A stretch of DNA of 22,799 nt. Origin: an uncultured Dorea sp. (lineage in GTDB: Bacteria; Bacillota; Clostridia; Lachnospirales; Lachnospiraceae). How positions within the stretch are numbered: the stretch's first letter is position 1; the number at the start of each line of letters is the position of its first letter. Below, one piece after another: positions 21,607-22,799 of this stretch. The stretch spans positions 1-22,799 of the forward strand of contig NZ_CAKRAH010000043.1 in assembly GCF_934294775.1 (NCBI RefSeq), written 5' to 3'. Both the position numbers and the translations under genes were made by a program. The notes under the pieces were generated by a model. It saw nothing but the letters and a program-made list of their open reading frames with translations, ran no database searches and was not told the DNA's origin.

Positions 21607-21745
21607 TATATACAAAAGTATGCAATAGACACTGCCAGTGACAGTGTCTATGTATCGTTAAAATTTAGATTGCCGGTGACAGATCTTATGTGTATAAAGG
21701 TATAGAATAGAAGTTTCTGACGGCAGATTTTATGTGTAATTGTAA
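21607..21745 (+). repeat. Palindromic repeat copies 10-12 in tandem
   Basis: Three units in a row. Unit 10 (about 21609-21655) has the left arm TATACAAAAGTATGCAA and a perfect 10-base stem ATAGACACTG/CAGTGTCTAT, a sequence unlike copy 1 yet fully paired. Unit 11 is centred near 21676 and unit 12 near 21720, both decayed; each ends in TTATGTGTA or TTTATGTGTA. Confidence 0.65.
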
Positions 21746-21781
21746 TAGTAAGATAGAAATATAAAAGAAAGAGGTGCGAGT

Positions 21782-22723
21782 ATGGCAACACCTATGTTTA
21801 TCGTAACAGGATTTCTGGACAGTGGAAAAACAACCATGATCAAAGAGACCCTGATGGAACAGGAATGGATCGAACCGGGACTTACACTGTTACTTCTTTG
21901 CGAAGAAGGAGAAGAGGAGTACCCGGAAGAATATTTGAAAGAAAAAAACATGGTATTACTGAAAATCGATGAATTCGATCAGTTAAATACTGTATTTTTC
22001 AAAAATTGTGAAAGAAACTATCATCCGGCGCAGATCGTTATTGAATATAATGGAATGTGGAAGCTGGAAGACCTGCTTTCAATCAGATACCCAAGAAGCT
22101 TTGAATTACAGGGCGTATATTCGACTGTAGATGGAACAACACTGGATATGTATCTGATGAATATGAGAAATATGCTGATGGAACAGCTTACAGAATCCGA
22201 ACTGATCGTTGTGAACAGATGTGCAGATGGTGTGAACAGATCAGGATTCAGACGTGCACTGAAAGTACAGAATCCAATGGCACAGCTTATATTTGAAGAC
22301 ATGCAGGGAAAAATCATTGAACCATCGGAAGATGACCTTCCTTACGATGTAAAGGGAGATAAGATCGTGCTGGACGATGTAGACTTTGGAGTATGGTATG
22401 TGGATGCATATGACCATCCTGAGTTATACCTGCACAAAGAGATCGAATTCAAAGGCCAGATTTTCCGCCCGAAGGGAATGCCAGATAATATGTTCGTCCC
22501 TGTAAGAGAGATCATGACTTGCTGTGCAGAGGATGTACGTTATTATGGATATCCGTGTAAAGCAGAAAAGAAAGTTGATGCAAAGACAAAATCATGGATG
22601 AAGATCCGTGCGAGATTTGAGTATGAAGCTGTCAGCTCATTTGGAAATAAACAGCCGGTATTGTATCTGATTGATATGGAACCTGCAGAGGAACCGGAAG
22701 ATAAGGTTGTGTATTTAGGTTAA
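21782..22723 (+). CDS. GTPase-like protein fused to a DUF1980/TIGR03943-like domain
   Basis: A 313-residue protein. Residues 1 to about 180 resemble a COG0523 GTPase: P-loop GFLDSGKT (10-17), VIEYNG (86-91) for the second motif and VNRCAD (144-149) for NKxD. The CxCC metal motif is missing; only C40 lies nearby, in an acidic stretch EEGEEEYPEE. Residues about 185-302 look like the C-terminal DUF1980/TIGR03943 domain (WYVDAY, EFKGQIFRP, FVPVREIMTCCAEDVRYYGY with C247-C248 and D251), a family that normally partners DUF318/YcgR-type permeases. A metal-handling role with the upstream GTPase and an unseen permease is inferred. GAGGTG precedes the ATG. Confidence 0.75.
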   Translation: MATPMFIVTGFLDSGKTTMIKETLMEQEWIEPGLTLLLLCEEGEEEYPEEYLKEKNMVLLKIDEFDQLNTVFFKNCERNYHPAQIVIEYNGMWKLEDLLSIRYPRSFELQGVYSTVDGTTLDMYLMNMRNMLMEQLTESELIVVNRCADGVNRSGFRRALKVQNPMAQLIFEDMQGKIIEPSEDDLPYDVKGDKIVLDDVDFGVWYVDAYDHPELYLHKEIEFKGQIFRPKGMPDNMFVPVREIMTCCAEDVRYYGYPCKAEKKVDAKTKSWMKIRARFEYEAVSSFGNKQPVLYLIDMEPAEEPEDKVVYLG

Positions 22724-22781
22724 TTGCTGTTTAATACACTGTTTCATTGTGGCATCCCGGTCCATGAGAAAGCGCTGGTAT
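22721..22781 (+). repeat. End repeat, right copy
   Basis: Begins at the stop codon of the last gene with TAATTGCTGTTTAATACA, identical over 18 bases to the minus-strand sequence at the dapB stop. Similarity continues ungapped for 61 bases. The last 18 bases of the window hold nothing recognisable. Confidence 0.6.
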
Positions 22782-22799
22782 CCTATTTGCTGCTAGATG

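Noticed and set aside
45..22781. The idea that the inverted end repeats bound a 22.7-kb mobile element
   Set aside because: The interior is ordinary housekeeping DNA with no integrase, transposase, relaxase or attachment site; dispersed repeats at contig ends explain it better.

Overview
The window reads as chromosomal DNA of a low-to-mid GC Clostridia member, most likely Lachnospiraceae. Grounds are strong GGAGG-type ribosome binding sites, purine-rich coding strands, TTGACA/TATAAT-like promoters, a YlmC/YmxH-nrdR pair, an energy-coupling-factor (ECF) transporter core next to truA, and a K+-dependent type membrane pyrophosphatase. Genus and species cannot be read from the sequence. I count 24 protein genes, mostly housekeeping, and see no tRNA, rRNA, CRISPR array, transposase or phage gene.

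Layout. 1-3310: dapB (lysine/diaminopimelate) leftward, then a HAD phosphatase, a divergent carbamate-kinase-family protein and a small ferredoxin. 3570-6134: a YlmC/YmxH-family PRC-barrel protein, nrdR, a first truA and exonuclease III. 6351-8813: a leftward short-chain dehydrogenase resembling YmfI (EF-P modification) converges on exonuclease III. Back to back with it run an HD-domain alarmone-hydrolase-like protein, acylphosphatase and a TetR regulator. 9072-10930: a GntR/FCD regulator faces away from proC across a 422-base region that holds two pairs of GTATAC palindromes placed on the two promoters. 11183-14258: a predicted C39/papain-like protein, a lipoprotein arylsulfate sulfotransferase and a cyclophilin. 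14444-17883: ecfA1-ecfA2-ecfT, the shared ATPase/transmembrane module of group II ECF vitamin importers, followed by a second truA. 18077-20059: a membrane pyrophosphatase whose residues predict K+ dependence and Na+ transport. 20432-22723: two COG0523-type GTPases. The first has a 79-residue His/Asp/Cys tract. The second joins a degenerate GTPase to a DUF1980/TIGR03943-like domain. Together they look like a metal-handling locus that probably continues past the right edge.

The most distinctive non-coding feature is a family of about a dozen short palindromic repeats of roughly 45 bases. Their left arm resembles ATACCAAAGTATGCAAG and their core resembles GTTGCCAGTGGCAAG. They lie only between genes, often directly behind intrinsic terminators. 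Their arms differ between copies by paired, compensating changes, so the fold appears to be conserved. A related 61-base sequence begins exactly at the stop codons of the first and last genes, in opposite orientation at the two ends of the window.
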